Below, piece after piece: positions 1-12,492 of a DNA stretch of 64,000 bases. Below the pieces are notes generated by a model that was not told where the DNA came from, searched no databases, and saw only the letters and a program-made list of their open reading frames with translations. The stretch's first letter is position 1. Every line of letters starts with the position of its first letter. Location of the stretch: assembly GCA_963978905.1 (NCBI GenBank), contig OZ022259.1, forward strand, positions 50,982,727 through 51,046,726, read 5' to 3'. The position numbers and the translations under genes are program-made. This stretch comes from Trichostrongylus colubriformis. Lineage: Eukaryota > Nematoda > Chromadorea > Rhabditida > Trichostrongylidae.

Positions 1-299
1 CGATAAAAGAACCACTTACGGAAGTGCTCAAACGAATGCTGATTTTTCTACGCATTCCCGCTTATTCCCGTATATCACTACCCATAACCCACAAAACGCA
101 AACATTGGAAGTCGAAGATTCCTCGACGGGGGAGGGGGGGCGTAACTGCAGAGATTGGCAATAGGCACTAGAATCTAATTTTTAAGGTAATACGAGACAA
201 AGGGTATTTCACAGCAAACTCGTGTGAAAAAAGTGAAACAAATATCTTCTTGCTTCAAGTATTTAGGAATACGTAGCAATAAAACACATTGCAACTATA

Positions 300-420
300 T
301 ATTACAGCAACAGTTACTGGTACTGTAGATGTCAAAAAGGGGGAGGGTCGTATCTAGTCCCGTTGAGGGGGGTCATACCAAAGCGGCAATTTTCTTGACA
401 CCTGTGAGTGCCCTGGCTAT
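300..420. repeat. dispersed repeat, second copy near 37080-37200
   Basis: Both loci carry the same ordered segments: TTACTGGTACTGTAGA, a G-rich stretch with AGGGTC, then ACCAAAGCGGCAATTTTCTT followed by GACAC. Identity is moderate. Here it lies just downstream of GPCR exon 3, in its intron. No terminal structure was identified. Confidence 0.45.
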
Positions 421-426
421 GGCCAC

Positions 427-3400
427 CTAGTTTCTTTATATGCATTCGAACAATTTTTTTTGGAAATTTGGACTACATCACAAGATAATACGACGGGTAT
501 ACTGTAACCCAAAAAAAACTGGAAGGAAACGATGACATCAACTAACTTCTCCGAATCGCTCCGTATGCACATTGCATGAAACTGTGTCCCATTACAGAAA
601 CGCTTATAAGCACAATAATGGCTGAAATGGTAGTAAGAGGTGAGGAATCCTGTAGTGACCACGATTACGGTAACGATGACAGCTGTGCTAGAATTGCGTT
701 TATGGCGTCGAGCCGAGAGTGGATTCATGATACCCATAAGTCGTTCGAAGCAGATCACCAGAATCAGCCTTAATCAAAAGGAATGTTTGTGAATGGCTAG
801 GAAAGCGAGGAACAACAGCAAACTTACCAAATGGCAGCCGCCGATGCCCAATTAAGCATGGCAAGCAGATGCATTTTATAGGCGAGATATATCCTACGAA
901 ACCAATAGCTGAACGCGAAGATTTTGTAGTGAGCTAGTGAATGTGGAAAAAAGAACACCAAGAAAACGGTGTCCGCTACGGCAAGGCACGACAGTAGTAT
1001 ATTTGACCTGAAAACGGGAATGCAAGTAAATCGCTGACAATAAGGTTTTGGAAATTCACAGATCCAAAGAATATGGCTGCGACGTACCACGCCCTCCCGT
1101 TCAAACTCCGCCCTCAAACCCCTCGCAGAATCGCAACGTCTAATGGCGGCCTTACGTGTCATCGCCACCTATTTATGAAGCTGGTGTAGTGGTAGAGCGC
1201 ATTGTGTAATGTGGGAATCAGATCCAGTATATATGCCACCCCAAATCGAGCAGGCCTCCCATTTTCCACGGTTCTCGTGATTTGGCATTGGATCAGTCTG
1301 AGAAGGTAAATACACACTGGCTTGTACGTAGGCTGGCTCCCGCAAATGATCACGCGGGCCAAATTGCATTGAAATACGGTTCTGAATAAAATCAGGAAGT
1401 ATGATGCACTCCAGAAGAGATAAAAGCCCTATACTGCTGCTAACCGATGTGTTAACTATTAGGTTGTAAGGAAAGTTTTGGCCGGTTTTTGAAATTTTAA
1501 CTTCGAGAGATCATAACTCGGCTCAGAGTGCATCTTTTCTCACAGAGTGAGCAACATTAGATTCGCTACACTCTTGGCAACACTATGCATACCTGAATAT
1601 CTCAATTTGATGAAGGGCTGATAATTTATATTGCGCGAAATGAAAAAAGTTGACTTCAAATCGCCATTTTTTCTGAACACACTGCTACTGAAGGAGCTGT
1701 CCAAATGCTTGGGGAAGTGGGGCATAGTTAGCGCTAGATCTGATGAACATGATAGACGAATAAGGGCCTTACCCTGCAACTGCTTCAATTAGTGGAAGAG
1801 GATTTGTGAAAAATGCGCTTGCGCATGACTGCCGTGAGGGGTCCCGCGGCACCCTTTTTTTTGTATTTTTTCAAATCAAGGCCACTTGAGGTGGTCAACT
1901 AAGGTTGCTTGTTGAGGGCCAATACTTGTGGATATCCCCTGCAAATATGGACGCTCATCGCCTTCTGCCGTTTTAGTTAAAGCGATTTGGTCAATTGAAA
2001 ATTCGAGCAGCTCGTCCTCATTTCTGCACTTCTGAAACCGGAGACAATGTGTTCCATCCAGTGATACACCCCCTCCTCTTGCAGTATTCACATTTGTGGT
2101 CTCCTTCGCTGGGACCCGGCTAAACAAAAACTCTTGAAGTGAAGTCATCTTAAAAGTGATTTTCGCAGTGCCTTAGAATTTCTCTAATAATTCGAAAACC
2201 TTGTGGCATTCCGAATAAAACATATGTTTAGGAAAAGCAACTTTTTGTCTATTAAGGAGTACAACATTTAAGCTAAATCATGTTGACACGCTCTGATATT
2301 TAAATTTATCTTGTGAACGCGAAAAAGGGGCCAGAACTTTCCTTACAACCTAATAATAAAGACCTTGTCAGGATTAAATCGGCACACTTTGGCTACTCTT
2401 ACCCCAACCCCCCCCCCCCTCCCCAACCTTTCTCTCGACGTGAATTCAGTAATCACCCCCACAATATGAAATTCGACCCCATAATCGAAGAGGTTTATAT
2501 GCGTCCCACGTCAGTCATGAATCGACCAGAACACACTGCAGACCCGGGTGAATTCTACTAGTCCCTCGAACCGATTAGTATTCCTCCCCAATTCGAATTT
2601 GAGATCATGTTACCACGAGAGCCGTCCTCGTCGTCACCGGAGATGGCCGGATAGATAGTGAGTACTTTCTATTGAAACGGATTTCAGGTTCTCAGATTAC
2701 ATTTTTGCAAAACGATATTTTCCCCAGATCAAAGAAAAAACTGTTTGCAAGAACTTATACGGGCACTATTAATCCAAAGCAATCCCAGCAGCTCGATTTT
2801 TGACGTGGGTGAAGAGGTGATTTCCGGGAAGCATTGCGATTTTGCTACAAATTTGTGCCTGGAAATACTTTACCCGCAACATGTCACCCTCTTGGCGCGA
2901 AACCGTCTAGTCTACGTGCCATGCAGAGCGAATCTGGGGGCATTAAAAGATTTTTGAGTACCCTGTTGGGACAGTAGATAGCACTGAAAGGCAACAGCAC
3001 AGGGTTCAGAATTTTCGAGTTGCTTTCGGACAGTCGCGAGACACATTCTTTGGAATGCGCCATGCGAGCGACTTATGTTCCATATCGCAACGGTTAGTGA
3101 AACTCGCAGCATTTTACCGTTACATAATAATCTTACCAGTCAGTGCTCAATGCTCAATGCTCATGCTCATGCTCATCCACTTGCTTCTTTTGGTGTGGGT
3201 GCCCGTAGTGCGGATGCCGACGGTTTCGATTCAAAAAAGTGTCATATTCGGGTCGTGCTGGTAATTGCCTGGTGCATAAGTGTCTAGCAAAACCTATTAC
3301 GTATGCTACTGAAAAATCCAGGATGATCTGGTTCATTTGGGCGAAATTTGGTCCGCAAATGGTGTAATGTAGCGCCCTTGACCACGATCCCACTACTACA

Positions 3401-4883
3401 GCGGGTCAGGTTATTTTGAGAAAACGTAGAAATTCTCAGGAAACGCTGATAGTCAAAGGTACTGTAAGAGCCAAATGCGACTTATTCTTCATGTGATAAT
3501 AACGGCAAATTCAAAATTATCAGGACATACATAAGTTTTTTAAATCATCTTTTTATTGGGACTGGCACGATTGGTAGAGAAGCCGATAGCGATTTGCAGA
3601 GTAGTTTGAAGCCAAATTACCTTTTCTGTACTTATCTATAGAGCAGAGAGTTCTTTGACATGAGCGCTTGTATGCCAAAGAATTTGTGAATTTCCTTCAA
3701 CGACTGATGAAATGCCAACTATATTGGCCGCATGTTCCATAGAAAATGACCAAGATAAAAAAAATTAAGTGACGAAAGGGTAGTTAGCGATTCGGTAATA
3801 AGAACAGATTTATTGGGTATACCTTATGATAATTCTGAGAAATTAGATCTTACGATGATTCTGAGAAAGAGCAGTACCATGGTAAGGGGGGGGGGGGAGG
3901 GATCGGGGAAATAAACTTGAGAAATCGAAGATTTTTTCAAGTTCTCAAAACTAGTTCAATTTGAAACTGGGCAAATAACCTAGTGACCAGAACCGTATGT
4001 TCCACTTGAGAGGCCGCAAGATCCAATCTCAGTAACGCTGGTAATTTTCTATCTGTCAAGAAACTGTAATTAATACCATTGAATCTTGTTTATGTAGAAA
4101 TGAAGGCTCGATTATTATTTTTATTGATGACGTTTCGGGCATAAGCCCTTCTTGAAATCAGCTGAAAACTATTACTAACAGCATCACAACATGAGTGCAG
4201 TGATACTAAACAATCAAAACTACCAACCAAGTCCTAAAGCGCGATAGTATGACGCTACTGTTAGGACGGGAAGGGAGGGCGGGGGACGGTTCTTAGAGAT
4301 GTCGACTAGAAATGACGGAGAGGATAGCATATCCTTTATATAGGCAAGGATAGTGACAGATCTTCATTTTGTCATGTAAGTCACCACTCCTCACATAATT
4401 GATACCCATTAAATAATAAAAACTACTTTTTGAAAAGGAAAATGCCCGCCAATATGAGTAACTTTAAGCAGGGGAGGTGGAGGCTGAATCTGTATTCAAC
4501 TGCTTTCATAATGCTGGTGTGAAATCAAGCGCACGGCGTGTCCCGAAAAATCAATGGACTCCAAGCGCTTTCTGCCTTTCTTCTCAGACCTGACTGGTGG
4601 TGAGTACATACCTTTCCTGTGCTAGGATTCGGTATCGCTTTTACTAGCTGTAGTCACTCCCTTCGATGAATTTCTGTGTACATCAAGTGTGCGTACGCTG
4701 TGCAGTCACGTACCTGGTTCTCATAGCCGGTGTGAGTAATACGGTAAGATTGAGAATATTGCCACTAATGCCAAATACAATCAATACTGGTACGATTTTA
4801 CCAATAAATAATCGCTCAATCTCGTTCACAGCTAACTGCATCTGACGCTCCGTTAAACAATGCGATGACACTTCGGACATCAT
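427..4883 (-). CDS. class A (rhodopsin-like) peptide-receptor-type GPCR, 5' exons only; gene runs off the left edge
   Basis: Three coding exons join in frame: 4883-4714, 1007-828 and 768-427, with phases 2 and 2 at the two junctions. Exon 1 gives a short N-terminus and TM1 with the GN motif (FGISGNILNL). Exon 2 gives TM2 with the LAVAD core (SNILLSCLAVAD) and the start of TM3 (HLLAMLNWASAAAIW). Exon 3 completes TM3 with an ERL triplet in place of ERY/DRY, then TM4, a cysteine-containing extracellular loop 2 and the start of TM5. The pattern resembles nematode FMRFamide/neuropeptide receptors; the exact subfamily and ligand are inference. TTTCAG lies directly before the first ATG, so the start is either an SL trans-splice site or follows a 5' exon. 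The 3' end of exon 3 (AG|GTGGCC) is a weak donor. TM6, TM7 and the C-tail are not in the window. Intron 1 is about 3.7 kb and holds repeats. Confidence 0.8.
1178..1370 (+). repeat. diverged tRNA-derived SINE-like fragment in the GPCR intron
   Basis: The start carries a box-A-like GGTGTAGTGGTAGAGCGC and, about 30 bases on, a box-B-like GGAATCAGATCC, as at the head of a tRNA-type pol III promoter. It resembles the heads of the better preserved SINE copies at 12.5, 20.6 and 40.6 kb but is more decayed. It is not an intact tRNA: no acceptor stem can be drawn. Confidence 0.4.
1371..4683. other. GPCR intron 1, mostly non-coding
   Basis: This is the bulk of the long first recognised intron. It contains a C run near 2410, a G run near 3888, a short CATG-rich direct repeat near 3150-3175 and a possible ribozyme-like relic near 4125. 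Short open frames at 1876-2148 (minus) and 2313-2561 (plus) lack recognisable domains and splice context, so they are not called genes. Confidence 0.5.
4120..4165 (-). repeat. possible hammerhead-ribozyme-like relic of a Penelope-type element
   Basis: On the minus strand CTGAT is followed by an AAGGGC/GCCC-type stem and then GAAACGTC. This is the arrangement reported for hammerhead motifs in the terminal repeats of Penelope-like retroelements. The CUGAUGA box is altered and no reverse transcriptase is nearby, so at best it is a dead remnant. Confidence 0.25.
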
Positions 4884-4905
4884 CTGAAATACCGCAACAC
4901 CTACA
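4884..4905 (-). promoter_or_regulatory. splice acceptor directly upstream of the GPCR start codon
   Basis: On the minus strand a pyrimidine-rich TATTTCAG ends exactly at the first of two tandem ATG codons. In nematodes this is the usual look of an SL1 trans-splice site. It could instead be the cis acceptor of an intron after an unseen 5' exon. Confidence 0.5.
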
Positions 4906-5006
4906 GTAAGTCATAGTGCTCGTCTGTGGTTAGACGCGAATCTACAGACGAAATTAGCGGACGCGAAATTTTAGACAAACAAAGGGAGAGGAGAGTGTGC
5001 TGGTTA

Positions 5007-5146
5007 GGCCGCCGTCAGACTTTGCGATTTAGCGATTTTGCGGCATCACACTTTCGCGCGCGATACTACGACCTCGAGATTGTGCAGTGCCGTAACTTCG
5101 CGTGCCAAAATGCGATACCGCAAAATCGTACAGTCTGACGACGGCC
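5007..5146. mobile_element. PIF/Harbinger-like MITE, GGCCGCCGTCAGACTTTGCG type
   Basis: Inverted ends start GGCCGCCGTCAGACTTTGCG on the left and finish with GTCTGACGACGGCC on the right. The flanking triplets are TTA (left) and TCA (right), consistent with a 3-bp TWA target with one change. The interior is rich in CGATTTTGCG-like words. It has no coding capacity. Related copies are at 40459-40618 and 51009-51172. Confidence 0.7.
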
Positions 5147-5567
5147 TCAAGAGGAAGCATAAATAGAAATAGAAAACCTGCAATCTACTTTAACAGTAGC
5201 AGCATAACTTCCATGCAACTTCTTCATTTTTTAAATTTTAGATTTCTGGCTGAATTCAATAAGGTGGAATGGATGATACACTAACGGAACTGGTTCGTTT
5301 GCCCGACAACAGCTATATCCTGAAGTTTAAATTTCATGGAGCGTTTTTCAGTTTTTACTTTTCAGTGAAACTCATCTTTTTTTCGACAGTAGATCCACTT
5401 CAACAGAAAGAAAATGGGCTTTTCAGGGCAAACAGAGCTCCAGTAGAAAACTTTTTCGCGTGGTCGTGTGGTGACACGGCTTTCCACCAATGTCATTAGC
5501 GAATAGCTCACACAACGAGCAACATAATTACGTTCAAAAGGAACTCTGAGAAATTCAGTGTTGAATT

Positions 5568-5830
5568 TGTTTAATTAGTTTGTGCCTTTCGAGGCTGATT
5601 GGTGGAACATTTATTGGAACGGTCTAACGTTTTGACTGAATCGTCCTCCTCTGTGTGGTCCTGACACGAAGTCGGAACCGCTAGGGAAGATGAGGAGCTT
5701 GATGGTTTAAAGTCTTGAATGTGGACCTTTCACCACCTTCAGGCCTTCGAAGATGACGATTCAGTACAAATGTTAGGCCGTTTCAATAAACGTTTCACTA
5801 AACAACCTCGAAATGCACAAACTAATTAAA
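5568..5830. mobile_element. foldback MITE with about 80-bp inverted ends
   Basis: The left end TTTAATTAGTTTGTGCCTTT is matched in reverse complement at 5806-5830. The match continues inward for roughly 80 bases through a GGAACGGTCTAAC-like word with scattered mismatches. No ORF. The superfamily is not resolved because no clear target duplication is visible. Confidence 0.6.
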
Positions 5831-6439
5831 CTACTCACAACTAACAATACCGAGGTTGCAAAAAGAGAGAAGCTGGAGAATACTGTGTCGAACTTAATGA
5901 GCTTGCATGAGTACGGCGGTCAGCCGGGAATACATGCAAAAGAGCGGAAGTAGCTCTAAAGCAAGAGGAGATATGCTGAACCCCTCAGGATTAATCTCGC
6001 TCAGGTCATCAAAGTTTAATTTCGAAGAAAGGTCATGGGTCAATCAGATCTGATGGCCGAGGGAGCAAGCGACTGTAACAAGAAGGCCCAAAACTAGTGA
6101 TTAAACAATCAGTTCAACTGATCAAAATTGACGGATTACGATATCAATCACTGAATTGAGATTGATTCATTGACTGATTAACAGAACAAGTTCATTTGTG
6201 GGCTTTTGACATGCATCTAAAGCCATGCCCGAATCTGAATAACTGCGGCATGGGCGGAGTGATCCGCTAGGCACGCGCCGCCCACTCAATCCACCCACAC
6301 TCACAGGGGTACTCGCTGAGAGTTTACGACGTAGGAAAACTATCAAGAAAGGAAGTACAAAAGAAATTTTGAGCGATGTTTTCTGGGAATAGAATGTCAC
6401 CAAAACAATCTATGTGCCTTGCATGTAATATTGTTAGCA

Positions 6440-6603
6440 GCGCCAAACCGCCATCAAAAAACTTTGATAGACTAACCAATACAAAACCTGCCATGCCAAA
6501 GATGTCCTAAAATGGCTAATTGCGCCAAACAGCCGTCAAAAAGCTTTAATAGACTAGCCAATACAAAACCTGCCATACCAGACAAGTCCTAGAATGGCTA
6601 ATT
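6440..6603. repeat. two-copy tandem repeat, unit about 82 bp
   Basis: The word GCGCCAAAC recurs at 6440 and 6522. Both units continue with a CATCAAAAA/CGTCAAAAA stretch, AATACAAAACCTGCCAT and an AATGGCTAATT end. The two copies differ at scattered bases. Confidence 0.75.
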
Positions 6604-9066
6604 TATGGCTCGAAAATTGCTAGCTGACATTTTGCTGAGAGCGAAGCACATGTATTATAATTCTAATTTTTTTTAAAAACCGTTGAAAAACACAATGATC
6701 GTAATGCTCAAGATGCGGAAAAATAAATCAATAAAAACCTGCGCACTAAGTAATTCTGGGATGCGTCACGCTTTCAACTTTTGACTGAAAAGGAAATCAG
6801 TTGTAAGAGTGCTATCCATCTTCTATTGCACAAGAATTTAAATGGTCAGATGCTTGGAACAGCACACGAAGGCTTTATGAGGAAGTAATCATACTCTATA
6901 TGTAAATATAAATTCGAAGCGTGTTCGTAGAAGGTAGCAATTGGGAGAGCAAGGCATTTCAAAATGGCAGTACAAGTTGAGTGGCGTATGTAGTAGAATT
7001 TGTAATCTAACTACATCAAACTGACTACCAAAAAGTAGCCCAAAATCCGTGAGAACAGAGATCATGACAAAATGAAAGTATGAGAAGTGATAATCAACTA
7101 ATCAATCATCAGGAGAGGAATGAATAACTCGAGGTACCTACACAGATACGACACCGTAGCTTATCAGGTCATAATTGGTATCAAGATTACAAAAACTTGC
7201 AAATGATAAAAGTTCGAAGAGCTTTAATGATAAAGGTACGCTCTATTGCATTGGGTGTAACTTGGGAAACCCCCTTTTCTTCAGATACCCACAGATTCGT
7301 ATAGTGTCGGAAACAATAGGCTTAATTAAGGCGGAGATGGTGAAGTGACAGGTGTCTTGCATTTCCACTCTCTAAAGCAGGGATCAAATCCTAAATCAAT
7401 ATTTATATGTGGCCACACATTTGATGCCATTATCAATCAGCGACGATGGTTCATTACCATTCAGTTTACACCATAATAGCAAACATACAACATAATAATC
7501 ATCGGCGAGCCACAAATTGGAAAAAGAGTTTGTTTGCGAGGTAAATTATATGAAAAGTCGTGGGCGAATGCAGAAAAACAAAGACAGTTCACGCGCAAAT
7601 TTAAAACGGTTCAAGATTTCCCTGACCCTCGGTGACAACACTGGGATGAAATGGATCGGTTCGGTTATCATTCCCCCTGATGTGTTGAGGAGTTTTTTTA
7701 CGGGCGATGTTTTTACAGCGCCTCTATAAGCTGATGGATTAGCTGTGCAATAAAAAACAAAGCTACTTACGGCTTAATGCTATTCACATGACTCTCCCCT
7801 ATTAAGCACTTGTCCTTCATCACAACAGGTCCTCATTTCAGAGTACATACCTCAGCGTAGCTCTAGGAAAAGTACGATTTTTGGCCTGATAGACGAAGCT
7901 GTACTTTTGTTCGTAGATCCATCCTACTTTTAAACTAGACAAATCATTGTCAGGGAAAATAGTGAAGTAGCAAAAGGCGCCATTCATTTTCCTAGAGTGC
8001 TGCTGGCATCAGATCTCAGCGAAAACAAGGTTCTGCTTCTATCTAAAGCCGATTGAGGGGTATAAGTCATCACACTACACTCGGATCAGGTCATTGAAAG
8101 AGGCAGCGGCCGTACCACCTAGTACAGCCAGCTCACAAGACCGACAGTATACTTGTCGCGCGCTGTGACCCAGTTGGAGTGCCATGAGACCTCAACTGGT
8201 CACAGCGTCCGGTGATGTTGGAGCGCGTATGAAAGCAAAAAATAGTTAAAAGGTCAGTGGTGTCAGCCCGACTAGGGCCATCTAATCACACCCTTCCCTC
8301 GTAGGATAAGTTAGTGTTTGATCGGATAGGGATAAGAAGAAGCCTGAGCATTACCAATTCATGAATCATATCCATCACCTACTCAATCCATACATATGTG
8401 AAGGTCTTTTGACCTTTTCGATTACAACAGCGATTCTCTACGACACTGAAAGTTCTGGCGCATCCTACTCAAATCGGTAACGTTGATACTACCACGCCCA
8501 GTCCCTGGGTCTGCAATTCCATGGCCGACCATTTCTCGGTAAACGATCAGAATAGAGCTTTTCATCAAATGCGAACGTCATTTTTCATGTGAGCACTGTG
8601 ACGCACTCAATCAAATCTTCGCCGTTAAAACAAATTATGATGTGAAATTGAAATGAGCTCTTGAAACAGCAACATATGTCGAGCGACTATAAATTGCAAT
8701 TGGACTGTCACCACAACTTTTTGCTATGAAATAAAAATATAAATGGCACATATATTTCAAACAAATGCCGACACTGTTAATGGAAGCGAAAGAAAATGAC
8801 TCGAAAAGCAAAAAAGGCGGCAAGAACGATGACACACAAGATCTGACATTAACCAACGGAAATAAATGAAAAGCCACATTCTTTCTGCGTTCGGTTATGG
8901 GCTCGGAGTCCATTGGAGAAGGGTCATTCTTGCTACAATCCGTTAGATACCAACAAGTCTCTTGGGAAACAGTAGATGATAACTCACTGTTCAAAAAGGG
9001 GATGTACATATAATACAAAGGAAGGCTAACGGTGAAAGGTATGCTCGAAAAGAGTTAACAGCGCTC

Positions 9067-9347
9067 GGTGTGTGTACCCTTATGTCAGAATTTCGCGCCG
9101 CGGCGTGTAGCAAAGGGCGTGTAGCAAAGGAAGCGATGCGGATGAGCTATATCATGACCGCTATATACAATGCCTCTTTATGGAGCGCACCATGCGTTGC
9201 GCACGACCGCCAACTGTGTGTGTGCGTTACCGCTAACATTACCGCATGATCGCTCTGAGACCCAACAATAGCTGCGTGCATAGCTCGCAAATCCCGCGTT
9301 CTACACCGTTCATCGTGGTGTGAAATTCTGACATAAGGATACACACC
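9067..9347. mobile_element. Mutator-like MITE, GGTGTGTG ends
   Basis: The left end GGTGTGTGTACCCTTATGTC is matched by the reverse complement of the right end (GACATAAGGATACACACC), and the match extends into CAGAATTTC. The ends resemble those of the elements at 29185 and 50416. A clean 9-bp target duplication is not visible here, so the family assignment rests on the ends. Confidence 0.6.
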
Positions 9348-10468
9348 CCACTGCCAACCCAGGTCAGCCGATAGCTCGTGACCTACAATGTTTTATGAAG
9401 TGCACCATGCGTTGCGTATGATATGACCGCTATACATCACGGATTCATATTTCTCCGAATGACACGTTGGTGATGCGATGTACAGTGAAACACGTCCACC
9501 GCAAAACGATTGGGTCAAGCGAGAATAGGAGAATGGCTTGCTCTTCACTGGGGCACTACTTGCACCTCTACTTTCATTTTAAATGGCCGTTTACCAATTA
9601 ATCGTACTCAGTGTCTTTAGAGGCAGTTGAAGGCCGTGATGACCATCTAATGGGCTTTTTTAAACTATCGTAAAGGCAAAATCACTGCATGGCGCATTCT
9701 GGATGGATATATGTTTACCAATGAAATCGTCGGTTGACACAAACCGGGCTCATTGCTATTCATACATACATGAAGGATGTGATGTAATAAAATGAACCAC
9801 AAAGTTCATCAGGAAGGAAGTAGTTGAGTGAATCCCTCTTCAATCATTTATCTTTATCAGAGCAATCATTACTTCTCAATATAATAATCGGTAATATGGC
9901 TCAATTTTTCTGGAAATCATTCAAAAGCTCCAAAAAAGGCTAAGAAAAAATTGTGTCAAATTAAATTGCTATTAATGAAATAACTATGTATGATGACAGC
10001 AATAAACGGGACGGTGAAGGGTGGGTTTCAGAGGAGGCATTCTGGAGCATTTGAGGAAAAGGCTTGACGGCACGGCGAGTTACAAAGGATTGGCCTTGGC
10101 TGCACCCTGCTGGGTATAATCACTTGTGGCGTAGATGTGGTGGTGGTGGTGAAGGTCAGCGAATCGAAATAAATAGGGTAAAAGAAAGAATTTCAAAAAG
10201 TTCATTGGGAGTAGCGTGATAGCAGAAATCCACAGTACTTTGAGCTAAAGCGAGTTTTTTATCAAAACATTTCCCCTTTGACATTTCTGACAATACTCAC
10301 AACGATAAGATAACAAGTTTTGTAGGAACATCTTGCACAGGCACAATGTCCCTGAAAGACTTTGCAAACGAGCGGGAAAAAGTTCGGGTAGTGCAGTGGC
10401 AGTGGGCGCTGTCGGCAAGTGGACCTCGACTTCGTTCTCATTGGTTAATGTGCTTCACGGGCAATATA
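9348..10468. other. intergenic, nothing recognised
   Basis: AT-rich sequence with a short GTGGTGGTGG tract near 10138. No supported exon or repeat structure. Confidence 0.5.
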
Positions 10469-10975
10469 CAGTAGCGCTTAAAAGTCTTCGGCCAAAACTT
10501 TCCTGTCATAACTTTTTTCTACTTGACCAAATTTGACAAAATTTTAATATGTGGTGCCTGAACCTATTGTCAGCACTTCCTTCTACTTGAGTGCAGCTTG
10601 ACACTTTTCATGGTTTCGTACAAGAATTTACTACAAAACCACCGAGAAAAAAGTAAAAGGCTTGGGTAAGAGAAAACGGCTTTCTTTATAAAAACAAAAC
10701 GAGCAAGCCTCAGAGAACATTAATATTTTGTAGAAAGACCATGACTCTTATGACAGCGGCACAGCGGGACGGCATAGCGATAGCACTTCAAAAACAAAAA
10801 ATTTCATATAACCACGTAACCTACACCGTTGAGCGCCGAAATAGTATATTTAGTATGCGGTGTCTCCAAGTACAACATACTAAAATTTCTCTTAGATTGG
10901 TGCAGTCACAAAAAAAGTTACAAGTGAAAAGCCCAAGTGAAAAGCCATTTGGCCGAAGACTTTTGAGCGCTACTG
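10469..10975. mobile_element. Tc1-like MITE, 507 bp, copy 1
   Basis: Inverted ends of about 27 bp start CAGTAGCGCTTAAAAGTCTT and are flanked by TA on both sides, the target of Tc1/mariner elements. The interior is non-coding. A second copy of exactly the same length lies at 24254-24760 in the opposite orientation. The ends are long enough to be mobilised by a Tc1-type transposase acting in trans, which is not in the window. Confidence 0.85.
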
Positions 10976-12480
10976 TAAGTCGGGGTTTTTGAATTTTCGA
11001 GTCCAAAGGATGGCACGACGTTGGTTGGTCGTGAGCCAGCGTATTATTAGAATGGAAAAAAGCACTTGAAAGAGTTTCTTGGGTGCTCAAGGAGAATCCG
11101 GCGAGTACAGGAGCCACTGATCAGGGTTGCAAAAAGTTGAGGAATTTGGCTGTTCCGACCTACCACAGTAAGACTTTCCGTGTGGGTCCTTCTCAATCCA
11201 CGGGAGAGATGAAAGAGTTCCCGATGACCCTTGAAAATAAGGGATCACCAGAGAATTGGAATGGCTTGCATCTCACGTTTCCATCGCCCTCCTCAAGTGC
11301 TCTAACCATTACTGCTTATAATGCTCGACTAACTCGCTAACAATCCCTCGAGCCCCTCAGTGGTCCACGATGAGAGCTTTCCCTTTCCAGAACGCTTTGA
11401 CTACTGCTTGTTCCCTGTACGGAGCTTACTGCGCTCAGTTGGGACTCCCTGAAGGAAGCTAGATCTGTTGTCAGACCACTGGGAGTTGAACAGTTCACAA
11501 AAAAGGAACTTTAACGTATAATAAATAAAACAAACATTTCTGCAGTGAACAGCGGCCTTTAGCACTATCAGTCATTATATATAGCTGATTATGAATAGAG
11601 GATAAGTGCGTGGTGGGACACATTCCATAGGGATTTCTCAGCTAACAACAACATTATGCGCTATGCTTCACGCGACAAAACGACAACATCCAAAGTTTGG
11701 CTTGGGAACGTAAGACAAGGATATTGAGGATGGGGGCGGACCTGATGATTGGCTTGCTCCCCGACTGAGTAGAAGAGAACAGCTGACCGTTCGCGTACTC
11801 ACTCTGTGAGTCAAATCCCATAGAAATCCCATAAATTCGCCAAAACGACCCATCGAAGTACCGATCAAAGCACTTTGTTGTTTCAACAACCCTAAAACAA
11901 TTTCAAAGAAAGTGAGGGAGTTGCACAAAAACAAACAACTTTTGTGGAGGAGGGAAAGTGGTAAACAATCAGCATATCACTATTTCGCCTCAATGCGTAA
12001 AAACGCGTTCATACTTTGCGATCGCAACCGATGCAACGCACATGCAAAGCGGGCTCACGGAGAAATCCTCCGTTCACCTTCTGCACAGCAAGAGCGCTAT
12101 CACTGAACAACGACGGCCGTTACAGCACACACGGTTAGCTCCGTTGGTGAATTACTTCAAGTAAAGTGCTCCGCCGGTGGTTCATCGCAAGCAAACCTTG
12201 ACCATCCTGCCTAACTCGCTTCGGAACGGCATTTTGCTGTTTTGGATTTCACAATTGTAATCAGCATTCGAGACCCTGTGAATCCACGTAAATCTCACTC
12301 CAAAAATCCATGAGAGCTCAAAACCCTTTCCTGGTTAGAAGGGAAACGAGTTTGTCGCGGAGTGTTTCACGTCAGAGAAGTAACCAGGTTACTAACTCAT
12401 TCCGAAACACTAATATGTGATATAGGCGATCCTATTTTTGTATCGGCGACCTGCTTCCATCCTATAGATCGACCATTTTG
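10976..12480. other. intergenic, nothing recognised
   Basis: Short open frames at 11083-11340 and 11912-12164 have no domain signature and no supporting exon chain. No repeat family was identified. Confidence 0.45.
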
Positions 12481-12492
12481 TAAGGTGGGATA

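Larger units (their letters stand above)
5147..9066. other. intergenic region without a recognisable gene
   Basis: No open frame here shows a known domain or a supported exon chain. The region contains a foldback at 5568-5830, a short tandem duplication at 6440-6603, and otherwise AT-rich single-copy-looking DNA. A minus-strand open frame at 8635-9018 (127 codons) shows no recognised domain. Confidence 0.5.

Noticed and set aside
1178..1250. A tRNA gene
   Set aside because: Box-A and box-B-like words are present, but no cloverleaf or acceptor stem can be formed; a SINE head fits better.
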